Positions 1-9,327 are shown, counted from the stretch's first letter. The stretch is 64,000 nt of DNA from Actinoplanes subtropicus (GCF_000721705.1 NZ_JOJL01000023.1:152258-216257); one strand, 5' to 3'. Made by a program: numbers and translations. Notes: generated by a model from the sequence alone, not told the origin.

Positions 1-359
1 CTGACCGAGGCGACGGCGCCCAGGCCGAACGCGGCGAGCACCTGGGCGAGCAGGAACTCGCCGTAGCCGGTGGAGAGGCCGGACCAGGCGGTGCCGGCGA
101 CCCAGATCCCGGTGCCGAGGATCAGCACCGGCTTGCGGTCGGTGCGGTCGCCGGCATACGCGAAACCGATCGCCGCCACCGCGCTGATCAGGAACATGAT
201 CGTGGTGGCCAGCGCGATGTGGCCCTCGCCGACCCCGAAGGTGTCGCCGATGCTGCCGTAGAGGGGCGGCACGAGGCCGATCGCGACGTTGTCCAGCGAC
301 GCCAGGATCACGAAGACCACGACGCTGTAGACGCGGTGCGCGGTGCCGCCCTTCCTCAC
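1..359 (-). CDS. MFS transporter, N-terminal part (runs off the window)
   Basis: About 119 N-terminal residues of a major facilitator superfamily transporter, read leftward and cut by the window edge. Three to four hydrophobic segments are visible, and the loop after the second carries GDRTDRKPV, the MFS loop 2-3 motif. The GTG start at 359 lies 10 bases after the xylB stop, so it is very likely the third gene of the xylA-xylB operon. Sugar uptake is suggested by that position only; the sequence does not fix the substrate. Spinster-like or other MFS subfamilies are possible. Confidence 0.75.
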   Translation of the reverse strand, partial: MRKGGTAHRVYSVVVFVILASLDNVAIGLVPPLYGSIGDTFGVGEGHIALATTIMFLISAVAAIGFAYAGDRTDRKPVLILGTGIWVAGTAWSGLSTGYGEFLLAQVLAAFGLGAVASV

Positions 360-368
360 CCGGCAAGG

Positions 369-1769
369 TTAACGGGGCCGATCGATCACGGCGTCCTGAG
401 CGGCCTGGTACTGCTCGCGAATCAGCGGAACCGGCTTTGCCTCGTACGTCTGGGGAGTCTCCGCCGACCAGACCGGCGGCTCATTCTCACCCCGCGCTAT
501 CCATGCGGCCTGCCGTGCGGCGCCGTCGGCGACATACTCCCCCGGCGGCGGGACGAGCACCGGCAGGCCGAACAGCTCGGGGGCGATGCGGCGGACCGCC
601 TCGCTGCGGGCGCCGCCGCCGACCAGCACGATGCGGTTGGCCGTGGCGCCCTGCCGGACGAGCGCGTCGAGCCCGTCGGCGAGGGCGCACAGCATGCCCT
701 CGACCGCGGCCCGGGCCAGATGCGCCGGGTCGGAGGTCTTCAGCGTGAGGCCGTGGATGGCGCCGGTGGCGTCCGGCCGGTTCGGGGTGCGCTCCCCCTC
801 TAGGTAGGGCACCAGGACCAGGCCGTCGGCGCCGGCCGGGGCCTGCAGGGCGAGCCGGGACAGCTGCTCGTGGTCGACGCTCAGCAGCTTGCCGGCGGCG
901 TCGAGCACCCGGGCCGCGTTGAGGGTGACCACGATCGGCAGGAACCGGCCGGTGACGTCGGCGAAGGCCGCCACGGTGCCGCTCGGGTCGTCCGGCGAGA
1001 CGTCCGAGCTGACGAAGACCGTGCCCGAGGTGCCGATCGAGACGATCACGTCGCCGGGGCCGGCGCCGGTACCGAAGGCGGCCGCCGCGTTGTCGCCGGC
1101 GCCCGGGCCGAGCGGGGCGCCGTTGGGCAGATGGCCGGCGACGCCGGTGGGACCGAGCACCTCCGGGGTTCCGATGACCCGCCCGAAACCCAGCTCCAGC
1201 AGGTCAGGGCGGTACTGGTTGGTCTTGGCCGACCAGTACAGGGTGCCGCTGGCGTCGCTGCGGTCGGTCTTGATCGTGGCGATGTCGGTCGAACCCGACA
1301 GCTTCCAGGTCAGCCAGTCGTGCGGGAGGCAGACGGCGGCCACCCGGGCGGCGTTGGCCGGCTCGTTGCGGACCAGCCAGCGCAGCTTGGTCAGCGTGAA
1401 GCTGGCCACCGGGACGATGCCGACCGCGTCGGCCCATTTGTCCCCTCCGCCTAGTTCGGCGATGAGGTCGGCGGCCGCGCCGGCGCTGCGGGTGTCGTTC
1501 CACAGCAGCGCCGGGCGGACCACCTCGCCGTTCTCGTCCAGCACCACCATGCCGTGCTGCTGGCCGGCGACCGAGGCGGCGGCCACGTCGTCCAGGCCGC
1601 CGGCCTCGGCGATCGCCGCTTGCAGCGCGGCCCACCAGGCGTCCGGGTGCACCTCGGTGCCGTCCGGATGAGTGGCGCGGCCCTGCCGTACGAGCTTGCC
1701 GGTCTCCGCGTCGCGGATGACCACCTTGCAGGACTGGGTGGAGCTGTCGATCCCGGCGACAAGCGTCAT
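369..1769 (-). CDS. xylB: Xylulokinase
   Basis: FGGY-family sugar kinase of 466 residues, the usual length. It phosphorylates D-xylulose to xylulose 5-phosphate with ATP, feeding the pentose phosphate pathway. The N-terminal nucleotide-binding motif is [10 protein letters not shown] (about residues 6-15). The middle has the [15 protein letters not shown] phosphate-binding stretch, and the C-terminal domain has [18 protein letters not shown], the second FGGY signature. The ATG at 1769 is preceded by GAAGG. It follows xylA by 18 bases and precedes an MFS gene by 10, forming one operon. The 18-base gap is an imperfect copy of the last 18 bases of xylA. Confidence 0.96.
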   Translation of the reverse strand: MTLVAGIDSSTQSCKVVIRDAETGKLVRQGRATHPDGTEVHPDAWWAALQAAIAEAGGLDDVAAASVAGQQHGMVVLDENGEVVRPALLWNDTRSAGAAADLIAELGGGDKWADAVGIVPVASFTLTKLRWLVRNEPANAARVAAVCLPHDWLTWKLSGSTDIATIKTDRSDASGTLYWSAKTNQYRPDLLELGFGRVIGTPEVLGPTGVAGHLPNGAPLGPGAGDNAAAAFGTGAGPGDVIVSIGTSGTVFVSSDVSPDDPSGTVAAFADVTGRFLPIVVTLNAARVLDAAGKLLSVDHEQLSRLALQAPAGADGLVLVPYLEGERTPNRPDATGAIHGLTLKTSDPAHLARAAVEGMLCALADGLDALVRQGATANRIVLVGGGARSEAVRRIAPELFGLPVLVPPPGEYVADGAARQAAWIARGENEPPVWSAETPQTYEAKPVPLIREQYQAAQDAVIDRPR

Positions 1770-1787
1770 GTCAGTTGGCCTTCAAAC

Positions 1788-2975
1788 TCAGTTGGCTTTA
1801 AGAACGTGATCGATCGCGAGCTGGTGCAGCTTGACGAAGCCGTAGCCGCGGTTGCCGGCCACCTCCGGGTTGAACTCCTCGAAGGCGCTGCGGTCGGCAA
1901 GGAGGTCCTGGTAGGTCTCGCCCTCGTTCAGCGTCGGCGTGTTCAGCTCGGCGACGCCGCTGGCCGCGAGGGCCTCCTGCACGGCCGGGTCGGCCCGGAA
2001 CGCCGCGGCGCGCTCCTTGAGCAGCAGGTACATCCGGATGTTGGCGCGCGCACTTTCCCAGACGCCGTCGTAGTCCTCGGTGCGGGACGGTTTGTAGTCG
2101 AAGTGGCGCGGGCCGTCGTACGCCGGGGCGCCCTGCGGGCCGCCGAACTCCAGCAGGTCGACCAGGGCGAAGGCGTTGAGCAGGTCGCCGTGGCCGAACA
2201 CCAGGTCCTGGTCGAACTTCGGGCCGTGCTGGCCGTTCAGGTCGATGTGGAACAGCTTCTTGTGCCAGAGCGCCTGGGCGATGCCCTGGGCGAAGTTGAG
2301 GTTCGACATCTGCTCGTGGCCGACCTCGGGGTTGATGCCGAACAGCTCGGGGCGCTCCAGGTCGTTCACGAACGCGATGGCGTGGCCGGCGGTTGGCAGC
2401 AGGATGTCGCCGCGGGGCTCGTTGGGCTTGGGCTCGATCGCGAAGCGGAGGCCGTAGCCGCGGTCCTCGGAGTACTGCGCGAGCAGGTTGAGGGCCTCGG
2501 CGTAGCGGTCGAGGGCGGCGCGGATGTCCTTGGCCACGTCGTACTCGGCGCCCTCGCGGCCGCCCCAGAGGACCAGGGTCTGCGCGCCCAGTTCGGCGCC
2601 GAGCTCCATCTGGCGCATGACCTTGCGCAGCGCGTAGCGCCGGACGGAGCGGTCGTTGCTGGTGAAGCCGCCGTCCTTGAACACCGGGTGGGTGAACAGG
2701 TTGGTGGTGACCATCGGGACGATCAGGCCGGTCTCGTCGAGCGCCTTCTTGAAGTTGGCGACGATGCCGTCCCGGGTGTGCGCGTCGGAGCCGAAGGGCA
2801 CCAGGTCGTCGTCGTGGAACGTGAGGCCGTAGGCGCCGACCTCGGCCAGCTTGTGCACGGCCTCGATCGGGTCGAGCGGGGCGCGGGTCGCGTCGCCGAA
2901 CGGGTCGCGGGCCTGCCAGCCGACGGTCCAGAGGCCGAAGGAGAACTTGTCTTCGCGTGTGGGTTGGACCGGCAC
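1788..2975 (-). CDS. xylA: Xylose isomerase
   Basis: Class I (actinobacterial, 395-residue) D-xylose isomerase converting xylose to xylulose in the cytoplasm. Visible signature residues are His54 and Asp57 in FHDDDLVPF, Glu181 and Lys183 in [10 protein letters not shown], the metal-site NPEVGHEQM segment, and [15 protein letters not shown]. The GTG start at 2975 has GGAGG five bases upstream. It is the first gene of the operon xylA-xylB-MFS and is divergent from the ROK repressor, the usual arrangement for xylose-responsive control. Confidence 0.97.
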   Translation of the reverse strand: MPVQPTREDKFSFGLWTVGWQARDPFGDATRAPLDPIEAVHKLAEVGAYGLTFHDDDLVPFGSDAHTRDGIVANFKKALDETGLIVPMVTTNLFTHPVFKDGGFTSNDRSVRRYALRKVMRQMELGAELGAQTLVLWGGREGAEYDVAKDIRAALDRYAEALNLLAQYSEDRGYGLRFAIEPKPNEPRGDILLPTAGHAIAFVNDLERPELFGINPEVGHEQMSNLNFAQGIAQALWHKKLFHIDLNGQHGPKFDQDLVFGHGDLLNAFALVDLLEFGGPQGAPAYDGPRHFDYKPSRTEDYDGVWESARANIRMYLLLKERAAAFRADPAVQEALAASGVAELNTPTLNEGETYQDLLADRSAFEEFNPEVAGNRGYGFVKLHQLAIDHVLKAN

Positions 2976-3049
2976 GGTAACCTCCGCGTCACAGTTGGGA
3001 TTTGTTTATTGGTTGAATTATTTGGAGCCGGTATGGCAATGTCAAGGGC
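2976..3049. promoter_or_regulatory. Divergent xylA / ROK regulator promoter region
   Basis: A short AT-rich island in otherwise GC-rich DNA lies between the divergent xylA and ROK genes. It holds a direct repeat, TTATTGG then TTATTTGG, at about 3006-3030. ROK xylose repressors normally bind an AT-rich operator in exactly this place, so this is the best candidate operator. The binding site itself is inferred from position and composition. Confidence 0.5.
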
Positions 3050-4363
3050 GTGACGGCCCGGATCATGACTGCCTCCCGCGCCCCCGTGCGGCAATCGAGC
3101 GTGCGGGCCCATAATCTCGCGTTGGTCCTGCAAACCGTGGCGAACAGCGCAGATCGGCCATCCCGGGCGGCGATCGCGGCGGGGACGGGGCTCACCCGGG
3201 CGACCGTGTCGGCGCTGGTCGACGATCTGATCGCGGGTGGGCTGCTGACCGAGCACGACCCGGCGCCGCGCACGGGGGCGGGGCGGCCGGCGGCGGGGCT
3301 GGCGCTGAACGCGAACGGGCCGGCCGGGTTGGGGCTGGAGATCAACGTCGATTACCTGGCGGCGTGCGTGGTCGACCTCGCGGGGGTGGTGCGCTTCCGG
3401 ATCGTGTCGCACGGCGATCAGAGGCCGCTGTCGGCGGCTGGCGGGCCGGGCTCTGTGGCCGGTGCTGGCGAGCCGGTCTCCGCGGCCGGTGCTGGCGAGC
3501 CGGGCTCTGTGGCCGGTGCTGACGGGCCGGTCTCCGCGGCCGGTGCTGGCGAGCCGGTCTCCGCGGCCGGTGCTGGCGAGCCGGGCTCTGTGGCCGGTGC
3601 TGGCGAGCCGGTCTCCGCAGCTGGGCGGCCGGGGTCGGCGGCCGACTCGCTGCGGGCCCTTGACGCTCTTGCGGCGCGGGCCCGGGCAGCCGCGGCGGCC
3701 GAAGGGCTGACTCTCGCCGGGGCGGCGCTCGCGGTGCCGGGTCTGGTCGCGGCGGACGGGTTGGTGCGGGTCGCGCCCAACCTCGGCTGGCAGGACGTGG
3801 CCGTGCCGGCGCTGCTGCCCGGGCTGGCCGACCTGCCGCTGATCGTCGACAACGAGGCGAACCTGGCCGCGCTCGCCTCGTCCGAGGGGGAACCCACCTA
3901 TCTCTACGTGTCCGGCGAGATCGGCATCGGCGCCGGCATCGTGCTCGACGGCGAGCTCTACCGCGGCGTCCGGGGTTGGAGCGGCGAGATCGGGCACGTC
4001 ACGGTCTTCCCCGACGGGCGGCCCTGCCGGTGCGGCGCCAACGGGTGCCTGGAGCAGTACGCGGGCCAGGAGCACGTCGAGGCGGACGCCGAGCTGGCCG
4101 CGTCGGCGCTCGGGATAGCGCTGGCGGCGGTGGTCAACCTGCTCGACATCGGGGTGATCGTGCTGGGTGGCGCCTACGCGCCGCAGTTCGCCCGGCTGCG
4201 CGGCGGGATCGAGGCCGAGCTCGGCCGCCGGGTGCTGACCTCGGGGCTGGCGCCGATCAAGCTGCGCGCCGCCGCGCTGGGCGCGGACGCCGCAATGCGC
4301 GGCGCCGCCGACGCCGTCATCCAGTCGGTACGCGATGACCCGGCGGCCTGGCTGAGCCGCTGA
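3050..4363 (+). CDS. ROK-family repressor, probable xylose regulator (XylR-like)
   Basis: 437 residues. A winged helix-turn-helix occupies about residues 20-75 (RATVSALVDDL recognition region), followed by a ROK sugar-kinase-like domain with IVDNEANLAALA, GEIGHVTV and the zinc motif CRCGANGCLEQYA. Two things are odd. Residues about 129-191 are an in-frame tandem repeat of the 9-mer GAGEPVSAA / GAGEPGSVA that interrupts the domain. The segment between the zinc motif and the last helices (VVNLLDIGVIVLGG) looks some 30-40 residues shorter than in usual ROK proteins. GTG 3050 is used here; ATG 3065 is an alternative start. Divergence from xylA makes a xylose-responsive repressor likely, but the lesions leave activity uncertain. 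Confidence 0.85.
   Translation: MTARIMTASRAPVRQSSVRAHNLALVLQTVANSADRPSRAAIAAGTGLTRATVSALVDDLIAGGLLTEHDPAPRTGAGRPAAGLALNANGPAGLGLEINVDYLAACVVDLAGVVRFRIVSHGDQRPLSAAGGPGSVAGAGEPVSAAGAGEPGSVAGADGPVSAAGAGEPVSAAGAGEPGSVAGAGEPVSAAGRPGSAADSLRALDALAARARAAAAAEGLTLAGAALAVPGLVAADGLVRVAPNLGWQDVAVPALLPGLADLPLIVDNEANLAALASSEGEPTYLYVSGEIGIGAGIVLDGELYRGVRGWSGEIGHVTVFPDGRPCRCGANGCLEQYAGQEHVEADAELAASALGIALAAVVNLLDIGVIVLGGAYAPQFARLRGGIEAELGRRVLTSGLAPIKLRAAALGADAAMRGAADAVIQSVRDDPAAWLSR
3434..3620 (+). repeat. 27-bp in-frame minisatellite inside the ROK gene
   Basis: About seven tandem copies of a 27-base unit, each coding for nine residues, so copy-number changes keep frame. Two unit types (…CCGGTCTCCGCGGCC and …CCGGGCTCTGTGGCC) partly alternate. 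The first unit (3434-3460) and the last (3596-3620) are degenerate, which suggests recent expansion in the middle. Confidence 0.9.
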
Positions 4364-4739
4364 GGTGTGCGCCGGGCGCTACCGCTGAGCTGCGCGCTGG
4401 GCGGCTGCCGCTGAGGCGTGCCCTGGGCGGCGGCGGCTGAGCTGCACGCCAGGCGCTGGACGGCCGCCCCTGAGCTGCACGCCAGGCGCTGGACGGCCGC
4501 CCCTGAGCTGCACACTGGACGCGGGGCGGCTACCGCTGAGCTGCACACTGGACGCGGGGCGCAGGGCGGCTGCCCCTGAGCTGCACGCTGGACGCGGGGC
4601 GCTGGGCGGCTGCCCCTGAGCTGCACGCTGGGCGCTCCGGCTGAGGCGTGCTCTGGGGCGGCTGCCGCTGAGCCGCGCGCTGGGCACTGCCGCTGAGCCG
4701 CGCGCTGGGCACTGCCGCTGAGGCGTGCGCTGGGCGGCT
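4359..4739 (+). repeat. Stop-codon-anchored tandem array after the ROK gene
   Basis: Thirteen units, each beginning (G/C)CTGAG, with lengths 25, 26, 26, 33, 33, 33, 40, 40, 25, 27, 25, 25 and 23 bases. The long forms differ from the short ones by 7-base steps (GGGCGCT or GGACGCG). The first unit contains the TGA stop of the ROK gene, so the array grew out of the gene end. No gene is supported in it; frames that stay open are a by-product of the repeat. Confidence 0.88.
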
Positions 4740-4808
4740 ATGAATCGTGCTGCTTGGGCGGCACTCTCCGACGGGACGGCGCGGGCGGCTGGATGACAAT
4801 CTGTACGG

Positions 4809-4890
4809 GTTGACGTGTTGACGTGCATGTTGATGGCGTCAATATTCAATGTTGATTCAGTCAACATGTACATATTGCAGTCAACATGAC
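4809..4890. promoter_or_regulatory. Cluster of TTGAC-type operator half-sites
   Basis: An AT-richer stretch holds several GTTGA / TCAAC half-sites, including a perfect inverted repeat ATGTTGA-5 nt-TCAACAT at 4849-4867 and further copies at about 4809-4843 and 4880-4887. The spacing resembles MarR-family operators. It lies between two convergent genes (ROK ends 4363, marR ends 4903), so no obvious promoter is served. Binding by the adjacent MarR protein is inferred. Confidence 0.5.
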
Positions 4891-4902
4891 TGCCGCCCCG
4901 GA

Positions 4903-5373
4903 TCAGGCGGAGCGGGCCGCCGCGCCGGTGGTCTCGTCGGTGGCGGCCGCCGCGAACTCCGTCAGGCCTCGCAGCAGGGCCGCTCGGCCGGCCAGGGACA
5001 TGCGCTCCAGCGTTTCCGACAGGGCCAGCCGGCGGATCCGGCGGAGCTCGGCCAGCAGCGCGCGGGACGAGGCGGTCAGGTACAGCGCGATCTCGCGGCG
5101 GTCGGCCCGGCCGGGGACCCGCTCGACCATGCCGTTGGCGACCAGGCGATCGCAGAGCCGGCTCGCCGAGGAGAGCAGCATGCCGAGCTCGGCGGCGAGG
5201 CCGCCCAGGTTGATGCCCTCGGCCCGCTCGACGGCGAGCAGAGCGTTCAGCTGGGGCCAGGACAGCCGCGGGGTCACCTGCTCGCGCGCCTGATCCCAGG
5301 CGAACAGCAGGGCTTGCGCGGCGTCGTCGATCGCCGCGGCGTGCATCGGGTCGGCCCCTTCGAGAAGCGCCAT
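4903..5373 (-). CDS. MarR-family transcriptional regulator
   Basis: 156 residues with a winged helix-turn-helix of the MarR type: LSWPQLNALLAV, then GINLGGLAAELGMLLSSASRLCDRLVANGMVER, then the wing GRADRREIALYLT. It should be a dimeric DNA-binding repressor responding to small ligands. The end of the gene abuts a cluster of TTGAC palindromes, while its start (5373) faces a repeat-rich spacer. No target gene is adjacent, so the regulated function is unknown. Confidence 0.88.
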   Translation of the reverse strand: MALLEGADPMHAAAIDDAAQALLFAWDQAREQVTPRLSWPQLNALLAVERAEGINLGGLAAELGMLLSSASRLCDRLVANGMVERVPGRADRREIALYLTASSRALLAELRRIRRLALSETLERMSLAGRAALLRGLTEFAAAATDETTGAAARSA

Positions 5374-5460
5374 GGTGCAGCAGAGACTACCCTGCGGCGC
5401 GCGGCCGGTCGGCGAACCCGGCAGGGTGACGTTCCGGCGCGCCGGTGTCCCAGCCGGGCC

Positions 5461-5545
5461 GGCGCCGCCTCGACCGGCGCCCAGAGGCCAGCCCGGCGCC
5501 GCCTCGACCGGGGCGCGGAGGGCGGCTCAGCGCCGCCTCGACCGG
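5461..5545. repeat. 34-bp GC-rich triplicate spacer repeat
   Basis: Three copies of a core GCGCCGCCTCGACCGG at 5461, 5495 and 5529, giving a period of 34 bases, in the spacer between marR and the VWA gene. The DNA between cores is only partly conserved. No gene is supported in 5374-5626. Confidence 0.8.
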
Positions 5546-5575
5546 CGTCAGGAGGGCCGGCCCGGGAGAGACGGC

Positions 5576-5607
5576 GGGGGCCGTCACCGCGGTTGGTGAC
5601 GGCCCCC
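5576..5607 (-). terminator. Strong hairpin terminator after the VWA gene
   Basis: Perfect 13-bp stem, GGGGGCCGTCACC paired with GGTGACGGCCCCC, around the 6-base loop GCGGTT. It lies 20 bases past the stop of the minus-strand VWA gene. No T-run follows, as is usual for high-GC actinomycete terminators. Confidence 0.8.
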
Positions 5608-5626
5608 GCCCGTACGCAATCGGGAA

Positions 5627-7411
5627 TTAATTGGCGCCGGTGCGGGTGGCGATCGCTTCCAGGAAGATGTCGCCGATCTTCGCCGGGTCGGGCGCGATGA
5701 ACACGCCGCCGGCCGCCGTGGGCTTCACGATGGTCTCGAGTTCCTTCTGGTTGACCTCGGGACCGATACCGATGATGACCACGCGTACCGGGCGCTTCGG
5801 GTCGTTGAGCTGCTTGAGCCTGGCGACCAGGGTGGCCTGGGAGATGCCTTCGTCGTTCTCGTTCACGCCGTCGGTGAAGAGGATGACCGAGTTGACCTTG
5901 CCCGGCACCCAGGAGTTCTGCACCGTCTGGTACGCGGCGAGCAGGGTGTCGTAGAGACCGGTGTTGCCGTTCTTCTTCGGGACGATCTGGGCGATCGAGG
6001 CTTCCAGCGCCGAGCGAGCCGAGGAGAGCGGGCTGATCGGCGCTATCTGCTTGTACGGCTTCTTGCCGTCCATGTCGGTGGAGAACAGCCACACGCCGAC
6101 GGCCCACCTGTCGTCGAACAGGTCCAGACCGCCACGCGCCGCCGCCTGGGTCACCGCGGCCCGGGTAGCGCCGCCCGCGGTCGGCACCGGCTTCAGCATC
6201 GAGCCGGAGACGTCGAAGACGGCCAGCGCCCGGCCGGGCAGCGTGATCGCGGCCCAGGAGCCCAGCGCCTGGCTGAGCGTGCTGGCGTCCAGCCCGGACG
6301 CGGCCGCGCCGCCGGCCGACTTGTCGTCGGCACCGGCACTGATCGACGGCGACGCCTCGGGGGCGCTGGTCGGCAGGCTGAAGCCGGAGCCGACCGAACC
6401 GTCCGGCGCCCGGAGGCCGGCGGCGGCCAGCGCGTTCTTGAAGGTCGCCGAGTTCAGCTGCTGGTGCAGCGCGGTCGCCGCAGCCGACTTCTGCAGTTCG
6501 ACCTCGGGCAGGATCGCGTACGGGTAATCCAGCGGCAGCGGGCTCGGGTCGAGGTAGAGGGCCGCGAGCGGGACCGGCGGCTTCTGCGCGTTGTAGTTGA
6601 TCACGTCGCCCTCGGACACCGGCGCCGCGCTCAGGCTGGTCGCGATGTCGTTGGCGTCGGCCGAGTGCGGGAACTTCTGCAGCAGGTCGTCGCGGAGCGC
6701 GGACGAGCTCTGCGCGAGCGCCTTGAGCACGCCGACCTTGACCGACTGCGCCTGCGGGCCGGTGCCGGCCGCCTGACCGAGCGCGAGCAGGCCGGACAGG
6801 CCGGTGGCGTCGCGGGTCGGGTCGGCGACGCCGGGCCGCAGCTGCGTGCTGGTGGTCAGCTGGCCGAGCAGGTCCTTCCAGCTGAGCTTCTTGTTCGGCC
6901 AGCCGAGTTGCTCGGCGACCGGCTGCGGCATGGCGACCACGACCGGGCTCTGCGCGACCGGCTTGCCGTCGGTCGGCACGAAACCGGGCGCCTCCTGCTT
7001 GAGCCGCAGCAGCCAGGTGGACGAATCGGGGATCCACACGTCGGGGACCTTCACCGACTCGGGCGCGGTACCGAGACCGTTCAGGAAGACCTTGTGCTCC
7101 CCGGCGACCGCGGCGGCCATGGTCGCCGAACTCACCGGGTTGACAGTCACCGCTACACACGTTCCGTTGACGTTCGCTCCGTGCTGGATCCAGCCCTGCG
7201 CCGTCTGTTCGACGGCAGGGGCGATCTCCGTCGCGGCGGCGACGGTCAGCCGGATCGAACCGGTGCATCCGGAGTCGGACAGTTGCTGATAGCCCAGGTA
7301 GGCACCGGCAAGGACAACGACGACTGCCATCGCTGCCCCAACGACGCCCGCTCCTCGGAAGTTGAAATTTCGACGATGGCGGCCTGACACGCGCTCTATA
7401 GTGCGCATCAC
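5627..7411 (-). CDS. Membrane-anchored solute-binding / VWA domain protein
   Basis: 594 residues. An N-terminal arginine-rich stretch and one membrane segment (AAMAVVVVLAGAYLGY, about residues 26-42) precede a periplasmic-binding-like domain (about 50-350) and then a von Willebrand A domain. The MIDAS motif DVSGS is near residue 400, and the rest of the fold (LFTDGVNENDEG, VVIIGIGPEVN) follows. It is probably an extracellular metal-dependent adhesion or ligand-binding protein. GTG 7411 and ATG 7408 are both possible starts. No ABC permease is adjacent, so transport is not implied. Confidence 0.85.
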   Translation of the reverse strand: MMRTIERVSGRHRRNFNFRGAGVVGAAMAVVVVLAGAYLGYQQLSDSGCTGSIRLTVAAATEIAPAVEQTAQGWIQHGANVNGTCVAVTVNPVSSATMAAAVAGEHKVFLNGLGTAPESVKVPDVWIPDSSTWLLRLKQEAPGFVPTDGKPVAQSPVVVAMPQPVAEQLGWPNKKLSWKDLLGQLTTSTQLRPGVADPTRDATGLSGLLALGQAAGTGPQAQSVKVGVLKALAQSSSALRDDLLQKFPHSADANDIATSLSAAPVSEGDVINYNAQKPPVPLAALYLDPSPLPLDYPYAILPEVELQKSAAATALHQQLNSATFKNALAAAGLRAPDGSVGSGFSLPTSAPEASPSISAGADDKSAGGAAASGLDASTLSQALGSWAAITLPGRALAVFDVSGSMLKPVPTAGGATRAAVTQAAARGGLDLFDDRWAVGVWLFSTDMDGKKPYKQIAPISPLSSARSALEASIAQIVPKKNGNTGLYDTLLAAYQTVQNSWVPGKVNSVILFTDGVNENDEGISQATLVARLKQLNDPKRPVRVVIIGIGPEVNQKELETIVKPTAAGGVFIAPDPAKIGDIFLEAIATRTGAN

Positions 7412-7569
7412 AGAACCCGAATGCCATATACGTTCGGCGGAAAGTTACTCGGATCTGGTCATCTGGCCGACATTGCTACGGACTGTACTGACGCCCTTCC
7501 GCATCGTGCACAGCCGGGTGGCGTCTTTACCGACTCTCCGGACAATTCGGATTTGCCCTATCTCGCGGA

Positions 7570-8622
7570 TTACCTGACCGCCATCGATGCCCAGCGCAGC
7601 AAGCATGTGGGGCTGGCCTCGGCGGTTGGCTCGCCCTGCGGCGCGGGGATGCCGGAGTCGGCATCGATCCTGAACGTTGTGACTGTGTGTGACAACTGAT
7701 TGGCTACGTAGAGGTGATCCCCCAGCAGGATCATGTGGCGCGGCCAGTCACCGCCGGTAGGAATCTCGGCGATCGGGGTGGCTCGCTCACCGTCCCAGGC
7801 GAAGGTGGACACGGTGTTCGGCCCGCGGTTGGCCACGTAGACGAATCGCCCGTCCGGACCCATCGTGAGCTCGGCGGGATAATTCGGGCCCGCCTGGGTG
7901 CTCGCCGCGATCTCGCCGGCCAGATCGAGCGAGCCGTCGGCCGCCGGGCGGTACCAGGAGAGGTTCCCGGCCAGCTCGCCGACCAGCAGCATCGCGCCGT
8001 GCGGGGCCAGCCGCAGGTGCCGGGGGCCGGTGCCGGGCTTGGCGCTGACCGCCGGGGCCAGCATGGTGAGCCGGCCGCTCACCGGGTCGAGCCGGGCCCG
8101 CCACACCCGGTCGGCACCCAGGTCGGCGATCAGCACGCAGTCCCGGTCGGGCAGCACCATGTGCGCGTGCGGGCCCTCCTGACGCTCCGCATCGGGCCCG
8201 CTGCCGGCCAGGTCGAGCAGGTCGGACCGCTCCCCCGGCGCGCCCTCCGGGTCGAGCGGGTGCACCGACACCGAGCCGCTGGAGTAGTTGGCGACCAGCA
8301 GGAACCGGCCGTCCGGGGTGACCGAGAGGTGCGCCGGGTCGGAGCCGCCGGTGGGCTGGACCGAGAGCGGGGCCAGCTCACCGTCGGCGGCGACGGTGAA
8401 GGCGCTGATCGTGCCGTCGGCGTCGAGCTCGTTCACCGCGTACAGGATCGGCAGGGTGGGGTGCTGGGCCAGGAAGGACGGCGAGGGCGTACGAGCGGCC
8501 ACGCCCAGCCGGGACAGGACGCCGGAGGCGGGGTCCCGGCGCAGCAGGGCGATGCCCTCGGCCGCACCACCCTTGTCCCCCGTGTAGCCGCCGACGTAGA
8601 CGAATTCAGCTTTCGCACCCAT
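7570..8622 (-). CDS. Lactonase family protein (YbhE-type beta-propeller)
   Basis: About 350 residues of a seven-bladed propeller like 6-phosphogluconolactonase YbhE/Pgl. Blade motifs recur: FVYVGGYTG, PILYAVNEL, FLLVANYSSGSVSVHPL, GPHAHMVLPD, GPRHLRLAPHG, RFVYVANRGPNTVSTF and DHLYVANQLSHTVTTF. It would hydrolyse a sugar lactone in the cytoplasm; the exact substrate cannot be read. ATG 8622 is chosen because the propeller begins at once and GGATCGGGG precedes it; ATG 8640 adds six residues. No operon partner is evident. Confidence 0.87.
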   Translation of the reverse strand: MGAKAEFVYVGGYTGDKGGAAEGIALLRRDPASGVLSRLGVAARTPSPSFLAQHPTLPILYAVNELDADGTISAFTVAADGELAPLSVQPTGGSDPAHLSVTPDGRFLLVANYSSGSVSVHPLDPEGAPGERSDLLDLAGSGPDAERQEGPHAHMVLPDRDCVLIADLGADRVWRARLDPVSGRLTMLAPAVSAKPGTGPRHLRLAPHGAMLLVGELAGNLSWYRPAADGSLDLAGEIAASTQAGPNYPAELTMGPDGRFVYVANRGPNTVSTFAWDGERATPIAEIPTGGDWPRHMILLGDHLYVANQLSHTVTTFRIDADSGIPAPQGEPTAEASPTCLLRWASMAVR

Positions 8623-8647
8623 ACCCCGATCCCACCACATCCGAGGG

Positions 8648-9247
8648 CTACCAGGGAGTGCGCATCAGATGATGGGCGGCCCGGCGGCAGGACGGCGGGA
8701 GCGGCAGCGTGTGCCGGGCCGTCACCAGGCCGGCCGGGCCGCGGGTGACCGTGCCGGACAGGTGCGGGTAGCGGTCGGCCAGGTCCAGGGCGGTGACGAC
8801 CGAGGTGAGGGGTACGGCCACGCCCTCCGCGTCCGTGCCCATCGCGGCGAGCAACGTCGCCGCGTGGGTGGTGCCGATCTCGGCCAGGTCGGTGGCGAGC
8901 CGCAGTGCGTTCGTCGCGGTGAGGATTGCGTACGGGAAGGAACTCAATCGCCCGTCGGAGCGCCACAGGTGGAATCGACGCGCGGAGCGGCTGCTGTGCA
9001 GCCGCCAGCGGATACCGGCGTCGACGCCGGCCAGCCAGAGGGGCCAGCGCTTGCAGTGGTACGCCTCGACGGCCGCCGCCCAGCTCGCCGCGCAGCCGAG
9101 GTCGTCGAGGCAGCGGACGTGGCAGGGGCCGGGGAGCACCCCGGTCGCCGGCGCCACCATCCAGGGGAGCACCGTCCAGTCGTGTCCGGCCAGGCCCAGC
9201 ACCAACCGGTCGCAGAGGGTGCACCGGCTCGTCGTGTCGTGGCTCAA
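8648..9247 (-). CDS. Conserved hypothetical protein with N-terminal CxxC
   Basis: 199 residues, not recognised. It opens with CTLCDRLVLGLAGHDW and has a further Cys-x-x-x-Cys (CHVRC) near residue 45, which could hold a zinc ion. Several tryptophans and basic stretches follow (RWRLHSSRSARRFHLW). There is no signal peptide or membrane segment. It is coded compactly between the lactonase and a lipoprotein gene, all leftward. Confidence 0.65.
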   Translation of the reverse strand: MSHDTTSRCTLCDRLVLGLAGHDWTVLPWMVAPATGVLPGPCHVRCLDDLGCAASWAAAVEAYHCKRWPLWLAGVDAGIRWRLHSSRSARRFHLWRSDGRLSSFPYAILTATNALRLATDLAEIGTTHAATLLAAMGTDAEGVAVPLTSVVTALDLADRYPHLSGTVTRGPAGLVTARHTLPLPPSCRRAAHHLMRTPW

Positions 9248-9327
9248 CGTGGGTCCGTTCCGGGTGTGCCGACGGTGCGGTGGACGGCCGCGCGGACCCC
9301 CGTAGACCCGCGCGACCGCCCGGCTGA

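Noticed and set aside
4359..4739. CRISPR array or long repeat-coding gene
   Set aside because: Units are contiguous with no unique spacers. The open frames through them arise from repeat composition and lack a start signal or normal protein character; the minus-strand frame beginning in the TTGAC cluster near 4873 was rejected for the same reason.
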